A DNA stretch of 64,000 nt from the NCBI GenBank assembly GCA_032164295.1, contig JAJHTX010000006.1, positions 1,364,001 to 1,428,000 on the forward strand. The letters run 5' to 3'. A program made the translations under genes and the position numbers. The notes below the pieces were generated by a model. The model searched no databases. It saw nothing but the letters and a program-made list of their open reading frames with translations, and was not told the origin of the DNA. This DNA comes from Inonotus obliquus (lineage: Eukaryota > Basidiomycota > Agaricomycetes > Hymenochaetales > Hymenochaetaceae). Positions 1 through 11,201 of the stretch are shown piece by piece; position 1 is the stretch's first letter; each line of letters starts with the position of its first letter.

Positions 1-321
1 TCTCGCAACTTTACCACACCACATAGACCTCACTCACACAATGCTTTATTTTTGACAATTTGTACCATCGACTGCACTTTCAAGCCTATGGATCCTGCAG
101 AGCTTATACTAGATGAATTAATGTAGTTATGCTCGTGTGTTCCACCTTTCCGTCATCAACCAGTACCAGTATTAAATCCACATGTAGAAGTTGAGATTCA
201 CAATATTGCCGATCACCCGAACAACAGAAACGGTTATTGCTGATCGGCGTCTTGACTTGTGCTCTATGCTCTTTCGTTCTGTACCACAACCACGCCTACC
301 CTGAAGGGCGTCCTACCCCCG
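1..321. other. Upstream region of RPR2
   Basis: No gene is supported here. It holds the presumed promoter and 5' leader of the RPR2 gene that starts at 322. The short ORFs on the minus strand show no recognisable protein. Confidence 0.4.
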
Positions 322-1281
322 ATGGCCAAAAAGAAGAAGGATGATGCTCCGAATCCCAACAATATTCCGAACAGAGATGTTATCCAGCGGTTGAACTTCC
401 TCTACCAAGCTAGCTCGTACCTGAACGGTCTGGGTGCTACTCACGCGTCGTCCGGTCCCTCGAAATTTACAAAGAACGAGAATAGCCAAACAGTATGGAA
501 GAAGCGGAATATGAGGAGGCAATGCGAGAGTGAAAAGGGCGACAACACGAGGAAAGGGTCAGACCAACGGAAGGCAACAACGTACGATCTTGCTCGGAGC
601 TATGTGAAGTCTATGAAAATAATCGGGCAGAAGACGAACGTGAAGATGTGAGCTCTAGCGTCGGATACTTTTCGTCCTTTTTTTTTACAGTTCTGACCCG
701 TGTCACATTTTTCATCTCGCTCTCTATATCAAATAGGGATCCATCGATTAAACGCACGATGTGCAAAGGTTGCAACATGCTTTTGATGCCTGGTGTGACT
801 GCGAGGGTACGGATAAAACGTGCGTATTATGCATGATTTCTTCATGAGTTAGTAGCTTTGCTAAAGTTTCTTTTTCCCACTTCTTTGTGGTCCTTATCGC
901 GCTTCATTAGCTCTGCCATCCCATGGACACGCGGTCAGCTACACATGCACGAATTGCTTTCTTTCGCGTCGCATACCAGCACCTCCAACACTACAGGACG
1001 AGGAACCGGCTCAGCCGCCGTCCTCCGGAACAAATGAGAAGTCCACCGATCCCACTTTGGCCATGGAGATAGACGCAGTAGATGTGCTGTTGGACGCCGT
1101 GAAAGAGGAAGCGACCGCTGCTACTAAGGAAGCTAGTAGGAAGCAAGTCAAGCAGGTGAATTATGCTCGGAAGAAATCCATCAAGCCTCGTCCTCTACCG
1201 TTCTTCGAGAGGGCGGATCACATCTTATTCGTCGGTAACGACCGAGTCGATCGAACTCTCGACAACAATGAACTACATTAA
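322..1281 (+). CDS. RPR2: RNase P/MRP protein subunit Rpr2/Snm1/Rpp21 family
   Basis: Protein subunit of nuclear RNase P (tRNA 5' maturation) or the related RNase MRP. Three exons, 322-647, 737-819 and 911-1281, join in frame to give 259 residues. The N-terminal helical segment near residues 18-34 (RDVIQRLNFLYQASSYL) is the family signature. The zinc ribbon is complete: Cys118 and Cys121 (CKGC) and Cys149 and Cys152 (CTNC), with the typical PG-x-T-x-x-VR turn between them. Both introns split codons and use GTGAGC or GTGCGT donors with AG acceptors. Residues of about 40-85 form a polar, low-complexity insert, and the tail carries an acidic then basic stretch. The family includes both the RNase P (Rpr2/Rpp21) and MRP (Snm1) members, and the sequence alone does not separate them cleanly. 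Confidence 0.88.
648..736 (+). other. RPR2 intron 1
   Basis: GTGAGC donor at 648, AG acceptor at 735-736. It splits an ATG codon (AT|G). Removing it restores the conserved step into the CKGC zinc knuckle. Confidence 0.85.
820..910 (+). other. RPR2 intron 2
   Basis: GTGCGT donor at 820 and AG acceptor at 909-910, phase 1. It separates the two CxxC halves of the zinc ribbon. Confidence 0.8.
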
Positions 1282-1357
1282 TGCTAAGGACGGATATGAA
1301 GTACCATGAATAGTCTCAAGAGCCAATTCTGAGAATGTGCTTTCCGCAATGGGGTGG

Positions 1358-2945
1358 CTAGACGGTATCAACGATCTCCTTCAGTAACTCTTTGACAGTC
1401 CTCCTGCCTGTTTCCCACTCCTCTTCACCGTGATCCCCGACGACGGAGAAGACCAAGCTTGCGAGTAGCTCATCCCTTGGGCCCTCCAACACATTTATCC
1501 TATGCTGTACCGCAACGGGAAAGACTTTTCGCACGTCATCATCTGTTACATCGAGGGTCGGCAAAGCGTATTCATTATGTTCCGGCGGAGGTCCGAACAA
1601 AGCACGCCATGCTCGTAGGAGCTGCAAGGTTTCAGTTCGACATCGGGCGGTGATGAGCATGCCGTCGAGGTGCGGATGATTGCGTACGGCACTGAGGAGG
1701 TCGGAAAGGTATAGATCGGCCCTGCTTCCGACATTTGTATGGCTCGACTCAGCGAGGACACGGAGATCGGCGAGCTCCTGGAAATTGAAGTTGGTTCCTG
1801 GGAGCTAGTGACTGAAAGAAGTTCATACCAAAGGCGACAGGACAGATCTAAGCGAGCCTGCCTCAACTTCCGTCGGTGTTATTGGTGGCATGCGGTTGTC
1901 AGGAGTAATCTCAGCTCGCGGATAAGCTTCGATACTTATTGCAAATCGGTCCACCTGAACGATCGTTAATGTTCGTACCCATCAATACTTTATGAACGTA
2001 CGAGACTTCTGTGCACTGGAGGACGGTCATGTCCGTTACCTAATGGACAGACGTATACGACGAAGAAATCGGGAGGTAATTGCCATACTCCCTCGGAAAG
2101 TGAGCTCTTCTGGTTTACCCGTGAAGACTGATGGTGTCGACCTATCGAGATCCGCCCTTCCGATATCGCGGACCACAGCGCACATTGGACTTCTTCCGAC
2201 GTATATTCAAGCCCGGAAACCACGAGGACATTTGAAAAAAATCGAGACGCAGGCCCTTCAACTTTGTCATCGTGACGAAGTGGGGTTGGATCCGTTTGTG
2301 CTCTTGAGAAATTCTGGTGCTCGTGAAGAGTCACACTTCGCACTGACGAACGTGCAACATGCGCCGAGCCGGGTGTTTCGGAAATATCGTACAGTTCATC
2401 AAGGCCATATTCAGTATCATCCGCTCCTGATGGGACTGGGTACGAGCTAGAACGACGGAAGGCGAAGGCATGACTTCCGCTTACGCTCAGTGTTCTCCGT
2501 GAACTTGTTCGTGACGTAGCTTGGGCATGGATAGGATTCTCCAGAAAAAGAAGGCGTAAGAAGTCGTCTGGGGAAAGCTTGTCATGGCGCCTAATTCGTA
2601 GTTTTACGACAGAAAGACCGAAGAGTAGATGTAGTATCTATTGGATAGAGCTTATGTTTAGTAAAACGTTCAACAGTTGGGATGCATGCTGCGTAATCTA
2701 TCCTTTATCATGCTATGCTCGTCCAGGATGTATCCAGGGAGGAATATACTGCCACCGGAGAACTACTGACTTACGTTTACTATTTGAGTAAGTATTCTGG
2801 CCTTCTCGGGCGTGCGAACTATGATACTCTTTCTCTTTGCAACGAGGGCAAGCAACAAAGCTTGAAAGAGGTTTTCATCGGCGACGAGGGAAGGATGTAC
2901 TGCCAATGCCCTGCTATGGATGATGGAATTGTAGTATGATGGCAT
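1358..2945 (-). CDS. ChlI/MoxR-like AAA+ family protein, P-loop not visible
   Basis: Uncharacterised fungal protein related to the ChlI/MoxR branch of AAA+ ATPases. Four exons (2945-2775, 2637-2002, 1954-1829, 1777-1358), all joined in phase 0, give exactly 450 residues. The N-terminal part reads like the start of a AAA module (ALLLALVAKRKSIIVRT), but where the Walker A glycines and lysine should be there is only an Arg-Thr-Pro-Glu stretch. A hydrophobic core with PPDFFVVYVCP lies near residue 250. The C-terminal lid region carries LRSVLSPLELADLRVL and a DVRKVFPVAVQHRINVL segment, both typical of ChlI-type lids. A Ser/Arg-rich insert lies around residues 90-150. From the motif loss I infer a non-hydrolysing or regulatory protein. 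The family call rests on remembered sequence resemblance only. Confidence 0.7.
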
Positions 2946-3566
2946 CTTCCGATAAGTGGTTACTCTAGCGGTGAGTGTGACAGGAGTGGTTACATAACCG
3001 TGATCACCGGGCCAAGCCAAGATTGTCGATCTGCGCTTCCTCTGGCTGGGAATTTTGAATTTCCAGCCAGTGCATGATTCCCGCCCCTGTTGCCGTGCAC
3101 TACCAACAAAATTCTTTCGAATAGAAACGGTCAAAGCCAATGGCATGCATAGGAGAAAGCAATTGGGACACTCGTTTATGTGTTACATATACATACATAT
3201 GGACCGGAAGAGTGGGTTCCCCCCCTTCCCCGGCCGCACTGCACGCATAAGTGCTGGTCTCATATCTCCATCAGCTTTTCACGGTCTTCGCCATCTTCTT
3301 GTGCGATATGAAGTCAGGCGCGTGTTTGTGGTGATATTGCTGCTTGAAGCAGTTTGATCTCACCCTCTTCCGTGCGCGTCTGTTGGCCAGCAGCTATCCG
3401 ACCATCCGACGAATCTGTATTCTTTTATTCCCGGTGTCCCTCTCCCTCTCTCTTTTCTCTCTCCTGGTTTGCTCGTGTTCATCTGGGCCGGATCCCTTTT
3501 CTTCTCCCCCTCCATGCACATCTCCAATCTTGAGCGCTCTTTCTCCCGCTTGCTCCCTTCTTGTAC
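2946..3566. promoter_or_regulatory. Divergent intergenic region
   Basis: Shared upstream region of the ChlI/MoxR-like gene (minus) and the two-ectodomain membrane protein (plus). The right half, about 3410-3560, is strongly pyrimidine-rich on the plus strand, as is common in fungal core promoters and leaders. No TATA box is placed with confidence. Confidence 0.4.
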
Positions 3567-6500
3567 ATGGCTCAGGCTATAACCTACAATCTCACTATCG
3601 ATGATACCTCTCCTCAGATCGTATACGCTCCACCGACGCTTATTGGCGGGACGCCAGCCTTGCAGTCGAGTTGGAACGAATATTTCGATGGCGTCGGATT
3701 TAACACGTTCCCCGGTGAAGTCGGGTTCCTTAATGGGAGTAGACATATCACTCAGATGGACGGAGCCAATTTCTCGATAGCATTTACTGGTGAGTACTGC
3801 TTGGTCGTCTTTCTACTGCCGCTGTGCCACCTTCCCGACGTTCTACGCTGGGTACGGAATATTTGATATGAGGTACATTGTTTATTGAGCAGAGCGGGAA
3901 GCTGATGTCGGTCGAGCACCGCATGAGACGTATTCCATCATGATCGCCAGTTGCTCCCAAACCTATACATCCACCAGCGGTGTCGCCTCGCTCTTATCAT
4001 TCATCTCACAAATCTTATTTATATATCTCATTATTTATAGGGACCGCCATCGAATTATATGGTTTGGCCATACAATCTACCTACTCCATCGTCCTTGATG
4101 ATCAGGATGCATCATCCGATTCACGCCTTGCTACAGTACCTTCAGACTCAACTTCGGACTCTCCCACCACCCTTTTGGCATCTTTCTCTGGTCTATCACA
4201 GCGGGATCATATTCTCTCCCTGACCGCTCACATTACAAGCGATGACGGTGCTCCTGATGCATCCGCTTTAGTTATCTTCGATCGGGCCGTTGTCACCGTA
4301 TCAACTGGCCTTTCAGAGTTGGTCTTTATTCCGTTGCCTCCGGACTATGTCCATGTGCTGATTTCACTCGTATTTCAGCGTCGCAATCGAGACAACACCA
4401 ATCACCGATACACAGATGCAATTCAGAGGTTCCTGGTCATTTGTGAACGACTCCGCACTAGTTCCCGAAGGCGACCATACCTGTCATGTAACTCAGGCCG
4501 CTGGTGATCAGGCCCAGTATTCGTTTAAAGGTGGCTATCAGATTCCTCGGTCTCATCTATCGTTTCATCAGTCCAAACGTAATAACTAACTTTCCGAATG
4601 TACCCCAAGGCTCCTCAATTGAGCTTGGAGGCCTCACGAACGCATCAGTAGGCCTATTCAATATCAGTTTGACGTCGGATTCAAATACGTCTACTACCAT
4701 TCGACAACAACAATTATCCGGCTCCTCGTCCTTCCTTACGTGTACTACTCTGTTTTATGCGTCAGGGTTGGATCCAGATGCGACACACACACTGACCATC
4801 ACAAACGCTGAGAACAAGACGCTTGCATTGACTGGCATGAACATCACTGTTATCAATGGAGAGGAAAAGTACGTCATTTGTTTCTTTCCACTGGTTCCTC
4901 CTGTCTGTTGTCCCAGCTTCATGCCGCGTCCCTTTTGGCAACCCTCATTTATTTCCCACCGAACGAATGGCGAGCGGCTTTATACCATTCTGGTGGCCCT
5001 TGATGATAATACCATATTTGGTAAGAATGGTCCGAGAGCGGGCCCTCGGTTGCTTCCCTCAGACGTTTCGGCCCTTATCTTGGGAAGATCGGTGAGGGAA
5101 TAAATGTGCTTCAAATAGGGCTTGGTCTTCGACTCTTCGCCTTCTCTGAAGGTGTGGGCCCACCTACTGTCTTTGTATACTTTGTATCAATCAGCTGTTG
5201 TCCTATATTTCCTTCCCTCCCTTCCTTCTCCCCTGTCTCTTGTCTTCAGGGTCTGCTCCTGTTGCAGCACGTTAGATGCGTTGCTCATTCGTAGTATTGA
5301 CTCTTCATGTCCTATAGCGTTCCGTCGGCCTCACCTACGACTCAAGTCGCTACAGTTACTGAACTGTCCCGAGGAGTCATTGCGGGGATTGCGGTCGCGT
5401 CGTCCCTCGCGTTACTCTTTCTTCTGGGAATCTTGGCTCTGCTTATGTGCTGTTGGAGAAGACGGCGGCAGCGTCGGGACGGCCAACAATATGCCTACGA
5501 GACATCCCTCAAACATCCTCCTCTTCATCGACGAGTCGAATCTGGAGAAGTCGTACCTATCAGTCCAAGATGGCCCGGCCGAACCCCGACCTCACCGCAC
5601 ATACGTCTGGTAGAAAACACCTCTCCAGACAGAGTGGAAATCGGACACCCAGACGTGGACGGGGAAACTGATTCTGGGATTGGGCATATGCGAGAGAAAA
5701 ATGGAAGTGTTAACAGCGTATCCTACTTCGACAATCTTCCGCAGGAACGAACTGTTCCGAGCCGAAAACCGGGTAGACATCGAGGTTTTGCATTGGCCCG
5801 GTGGTCGGGATGGTTCACATCGTCCACTGGGACAAGTACACGTAGCTCGCGAAGAAGTGCGTCGTCTCCACAGAACGTACCTATCGTCTCTCCCAGACCG
5901 GTACGCGCGTATCCGCCCCCGGGTGTACTTGCACCAGCGCATCTTCGAGACGGTCAGAGCCGGCGTGCCAGCACCCTTGCGCCAGGCAGTACACTGCTTG
6001 AAATTCCCCGCACATCCCCGTTTGAGGTAGACTTCGAAAAGCACGGAGAATTACAGCCTCCAGAACCATCCGAAAGAGTGAGTAGTGTCTTCATTTGTTA
6101 TCTGATAGATCTGAAGATGTTTACAATACACGTTTTGTTCGTATTTTCACAGCCACGGTCGTTCAACTCCGGGTCGCTTAGTTCACAAGCCAAAGACATG
6201 TTGGTTTCCTTCTTGGATTTTGCTTCGTCTCGCGCAGCATCGCTTCGGGAGTCAACGCGATCTCGCTCTCGGCGGCCATCCATGTCGAATAAATCGACTG
6301 CGCAGAGTGCTATTGAGGAGCCGACACAGTCCAACCAAGATTCGAGCGGGAAAAGTCAAACTACTTCAACCGGAATGTGGACATTATCATTATCCGTTGA
6401 CCCACCACCACCTCGTCGAGCTCGAGGATCTCACGAACTCGTCCCGAGAACTGCGGTCGATACCATGGTTTCAACACGACATCCATTCTCTCTGGTTTCC

Positions 6501-6995
6501 GCGGATTTACAAGTGGCCGCGCCGGAATCACCTACGGATTCTTTACCGATGTCAGTATCTGACATAAACTTTAGGAATGATGAAGATAGCGAATCGCCTG
6601 TTGTCGACCGTGGTGCGCGGTTCCATCTTCCTCGGCATCCACCTTTACCGGGTACACCGCATTCCTACACATTCACATCCAACCATGGTGGGGAGTCGCC
6701 GGGATTCGTACGAGCGAGTCATATGCGTCAAATGAGTGCTCCTAATTTGGGTTCCGTGGAGTCTAGGAGACCATACGTCGCACAAACTTCTTTCGGAAGA
6801 CGACTTGCACAAGTTCGAGCTCAGGCTGTTGAATCTCAAGCTAGTCTTCCTAGACATACTCAATCAGAATCTCTTCATACCACCACGGAACAACAGCAGC
6901 AGCAGCAACAACCTGCTACGCAACCTTCAAGTAGTCGATTACGAACTTTGCCTTTACCTTTTATCCATTTTGGTCGTAGCACAAGCGGGTCCTGA
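3567..6995 (+). CDS. Single-pass membrane protein with two tandem galactose-binding-like ectodomains
   Basis: Belongs to a large, uncharacterised group of basidiomycete type I membrane proteins. The first ectodomain starts TYNLTIDDTSPQIVY and continues after the first intron with FTGTAIELYG. A second copy follows, with ITDTQMQFRGSWSFVND and then FKGSSIELGG. So the jelly-roll-like unit is duplicated. After a Ser/Thr-rich stalk comes one membrane helix (GVIAGIAVASSLALLFLLGI) followed directly by an Arg-rich stop-transfer. The cytoplasmic tail of about 500 residues is Ser/Pro/Arg-rich and ends in a polyglutamine run. Five or more introns are needed; 6078-6152 is clear, and the stretch 4872-5318 is probably intronic but its inner structure is uncertain. 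No signal peptide follows the chosen ATG, so an upstream coding exon may be missing. The ligand is unknown. Confidence 0.7.
6889..6912 (+). repeat. CAG/CAA polyglutamine tract
   Basis: A short run of glutamine codons, mostly CAG with CAA, in the C-terminal tail of the membrane protein. It is a coding microsatellite and likely length-variable between strains. Confidence 0.8.
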
Positions 6996-7387
6996 TGCAC
7001 TCTTTGTCCCTCTCCATTCTTGTTTGGCTTATACTTTCTCGAGAATTTCTCTTCTTTTCTCATGCATTTGTTTATTTGCATTGGTTATACATGGATGCGT
7101 TCGGTCGTTCTCTTGGCTCTCTATTCTTCCCAGCATCATGTCCAATTTAGGAGCTTCTTCGCTATGTTTTCTTTCCCAATTCTATCATTCATTCTTTAGC
7201 TCAAGAATGTTTACATTGAACTCTCACACTGTAACCATATCGCTATCTCTCGTTTCATGCCGAACATTGTTGTATCACCCATTGCTCATACCTATTAATA
7301 TCGCTTATATATGCGGAAGTAATATACAGTATACCAACGACGACAGACAACAGGCAGTAGTTACCCCCCTCTTCGGGTTATTATTCA
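6996..7387. other. Convergent 3' region
   Basis: Lies between the stop of the plus-strand membrane protein and the stop of VPS53. It is T-rich on the plus strand and should hold both polyadenylation regions. I see no gene in it. Confidence 0.45.
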
Positions 7388-10300
7388 TCATGTTGGAGCC
7401 GTGTCTTTGCGTAGACCAAAGGTCACAAAACGTCGTAAGTCGGAGAAAACCTCACGCCTCGGTTCCCCTCCCTTTGATGAGGCATCCGAACCTGTAGGCG
7501 GTCCACTAAGCGGAGGTGAAGCCAAAGCACTCAAAATCCCTTCAGCAGCACTAGCACCTCCTGCTCCAGAAAGTAACGACGGCAAATTAACACGACTTCC
7601 CGACGGACTAGTTAGGTTTGCAAGCTGTTGAGAAGTCGGAGGGTCCATGTCGAGTGAAGAAAGGAAAGAGGTTCCTTCTAGATCTGGCTTGGTACTGGTG
7701 ATGGTGACGAAGGAGTCTAGAAGATCGTTTTGAGCGGCACGAGGAGTTCCTTTCAAGTCGAGGACCTAGAATAGATGGAGATGGAATGGATTAGTGAGGA
7801 TCTTGGAGAGACTCGTGAATAAGAAGGGACAACCTTTTGGAAATTTGAGAACGAAGCATCTCCGACGAGAAGAGTGTAATTCATGATAAAACCTTCCGCA
7901 GGATCCTACACACCAACACACAACACCTTCGTCAGCCTAACACGAACGAAATATTTGAATCACCGTTCCTTACTTCTGGCGGTATAATAGCTTTCAACAA
8001 CGTCTCTAGCCGCGTGGTACTCTTTGAAACACTTCGCGAGAAGCTAAAACTCCTCAGATCAGTAATGGGAATGGAATGCGGACATGTGGAAATCATGATG
8101 GTTACATTGATGTGGTAGACCCCTCCCTTGGAAGCTTTAACAGGCAAGATCGGATCTCTTGGAGATCTAGAAGTAACTATTTAATTGGGGTCAGAGATGG
8201 GGAGGTGGTGAAACATTGGTCTGTATGACCCGCCTGTTCAGCGCCGACATCTTTAAGAGGCCGACTTCTCACAAGGGCGTTGGTAAATCGCGCAAGACTC
8301 AATCTGAATATTGAAACGAGTCAATATAAAAGGGAGTGGTGCAAATAACTTTGATCGAGCACTCACGCAGCAGCTTTGTCGTAAAAGTTACGGAGGTATT
8401 TTTTCTGTTCGATGAGTGGATTGATGACGCTTGCGATTTGCTCGATCGACCGGACAAGCTCCCCGACGTATTGCGATGGACCACTAACATTTGCAATCGA
8501 GGACCATGAGGTTTTCGTCATGATATCAAAAGAGGGTTCAACGGCTGCTTCTAATTCCCTCAACATTATCAGAATGGCGGCCGAAATCACACTAGTGAGC
8601 GGTCAGTTGACGAATAGATCATGATCAAACATCCAAGCATTTACCCAATGAAATAATCTCGCTCCGTCTGGAAAGATACGCTGTCTTTGTATTCGGCTGA
8701 GATTTTGTCCTTGATCTTCTCTTCAAGCTAGACGCAACTCAGAGGAATACAAAGCAACATAACGGGCCAATGCGAGGCATACCTCCGAGGCGGTTACTTG
8801 GCAGTACTCCGCAGTGTTGATCAAGAGACATGCATTCCTTAGCTCAGAGACGTCGTATCGGGTATCAGAAGAGCGTCGGCTCTGATTTGGAGGCCTAGGG
8901 CATTATTGATGAGCTTTATATCAAACAGCAACCGGTGTGTAGTCTTTTCGAACCTTTTCATACCCGCTTGAAGGACATCCTCTGATAGACTGATCAGCAG
9001 TTATTGGTCGCGAAGATGAAGGATAGAGTTTACCGGCGAATATCTTTAGCCACTTCTTCTGAACGTTGGCAAGAACCAACAGGGGCTTGCCTACGAAGAG
9101 CTTGGAGCACTGTTCCAGGATCTGGCCGTAGAAGTAGAATAGTTCAGTTGATGCGGGAAGAACTACTGCAGGAGTCGACGATGATTCGCTGCTCGAGGAC
9201 GGGGTGGCTTCGAGTGATGCGCGAGATTTCTTGCCTCGGTGTGGAGCCAACATATCAGAAAGTGCTCTTCCACATCGCAATGAGCATAGGTGATCTTCGC
9301 TCAACAATAGATTTGTGTACTCACTTATCTTGCGCATCAATAAATATTCCCATATAAGGCTCGAACGCAGAAGACAGAGAATTTATAGGTCGCGAGGCAC
9401 CGGTCGTTGATAATTTTAGTATGTCCTGGATCTGATTACGTCTAATCAGAAATCGGAGAACTCGGGTGGGTAGAGACGACGTACGCCAGTTGCATACTTC
9501 TTGCTAAGAAAAGCTTCGAATTCAAGGGTCTGCTGTAGCGATTGCATCAATGCTGAAACGGTCAAGGTATTTCCAGTCTTTTCCAGGAGTCTTGCTAGGT
9601 CCTCTCTATCGCCGCCATTAGATTGCGCCCGCACTATGAAATCATGACGCGAACAAACCGGGTAAAGTCCGTAAATTTAGCACACAAGTGCTCTCCAACT
9701 CTCCATTCAGGCGGGAAAACCCGAGCGTGCTCGTTGTCATACGCAGAGAGAGTTCGTTTGAAGAACGCGAAGCGTCTGGATAAATTATCGAGCTGACCTG
9801 CCTCGTCAGAAATGCGAAAGACGCGGCGGTATTCCTTAAGCTCTATTGCGCAGTATCGGTCTATGAGATGAGCACGGAAGTCATCACCGATGACATCGAC
9901 AACCAAGCATGCATTGGAGATCAAAGATGGCTTGACCGGATTGGCTGGGTCCGGAAGGAAACTGGCCAAACTTAAGTGGTTGCTACAGGTGCACACACAA
10001 TATCACTCACAATGCATCAAATTCATGATCAAGCTTAGTTCGGAGTTCGCCCTGTAGGGTTTGTATCCTGGCCCATTGTACAGAAATCTGGGGTACCGAG
10101 AGATACGGCCTGAACGGCGCAGAGAGCTCCTTTACGGCCTGATCCAGTTGTATATATCAGAGACTGCGTGGAAGTAATTCTTCCCTCACACACCGCTAAC
10201 GTCTGCGAAGTCTCCGCATATTTCCTCTCCTTCACCAATTCTTCTAGCTGACTTAGTGCGTTTGCTATTGGACGATGTCAACGTTATATAATTACGAGTT

Positions 10301-10872
10301 TAACGGAGATGCAACACACCGAGCATCTGCAACCTCTTCAATGTGGTCATACTTATAGTCAGATTCTTTTTCGCCAGATCCAGGAGTTGGATGTCCTTCG
10401 TAATGTCGCGGACGACCGCCTCTGACTCCGTCGCTTGCTCACGGATACGCGACATTTGACCCATGAGGTCCTAAGGCAGGGATATCAGCAGCTACAATTA
10501 ACCGTGTCATATGCTGCAGAGACGAGCCATACATACGGAAATCATCTCTTGAATGAGCTGCATCTTCTGCGGATCTTGATCCTTCTGCAGCTCAGCTCGA
10601 AGGGAGTCTATCTCCGCCTGGATAGCCTCAACATCTTGGGCAAGGCGCATCTGTACTGCATCAAGCTGTCCTAATGACGCCTCTGCGTATTTCTTCAGCA
10701 CTTTCCGATATCGTCAACGAAGTCAACAGTGCTAACCATCTGGAAAGAGCTCGTTCAATGTCCGCACTGGACTGAAAAGCGATGATAGAGTTTCGAGAGA
10801 GTCGGTATACGGGGCATTCTCTACGCCCAATATCCTTTCGATAGACAGAATGACATCGTGCGGGAGATCCAT
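7388..10872 (-). CDS. VPS53: GARP complex subunit VPS53
   Basis: Subunit of the GARP tether (Vps51-54), which captures endosome-derived vesicles at the trans-Golgi network. The start is the ATG at 10872 (MDLPHDVILSIERIL). An ELFPD segment follows, as in other Vps53 N-termini, then coiled coil (LDAVQMRLAQDVEAIQAEI and a downstream RIREQATESE stretch). The middle carries RDDLARLLEKTGN-type sequence and the hallmark LMQSLQQTLEFEAFLSKKYA near 9530. Further on are ASTELFYFYGQILEQCSKL near 9130 and the C-terminal VLDLKGTPRAAQNDLLDSF near 7740. The tail is Ser/Gly/Pro-rich. Many short introns break the gene; I did not fix every junction. Length and motif order fit the family. Confidence 0.85.
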
Positions 10873-11201
10873 GTATTGCGCTAGTCTTCCCCAGCGGCAT
10901 TCCTCTGTTGGTGCTTAGTCATAAACGCGTCTGACCGCGACCATCAACGCGTGACCGAGTCGCGTGATAAAAATGGAATAAACGCGGAGCTCGAATTGGT
11001 CAGCCGATGAGTCCAGCCAATCAACGCGCCAAGGCGAATCGAATGTTTCTTCCGTATCATCCCGAATCCGAATCCTGTAGAAATGAAATCGCGACATCTA
11101 GCAAGTTGCGTCAATTTCGGTTCTTGGCTAAGCTGTTCTGTTCATCTATCTGCTCTCCTCCTTGGTAACTTATCCATCCGATATCTCAAGCAACTGCTGC
11201 C
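10873..11201. promoter_or_regulatory. Divergent region with small upstream ORF
   Basis: Separates VPS53 (minus) from the MFS gene (plus). On the minus strand, 11097-10915 is an open frame of 60 codons with its own ATG. It lies in the same frame as VPS53 and ends with a TAA 42 nt before the VPS53 ATG. It could be an upstream ORF in the VPS53 leader, an unrecognised upstream exon, or chance. Confidence 0.4.
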
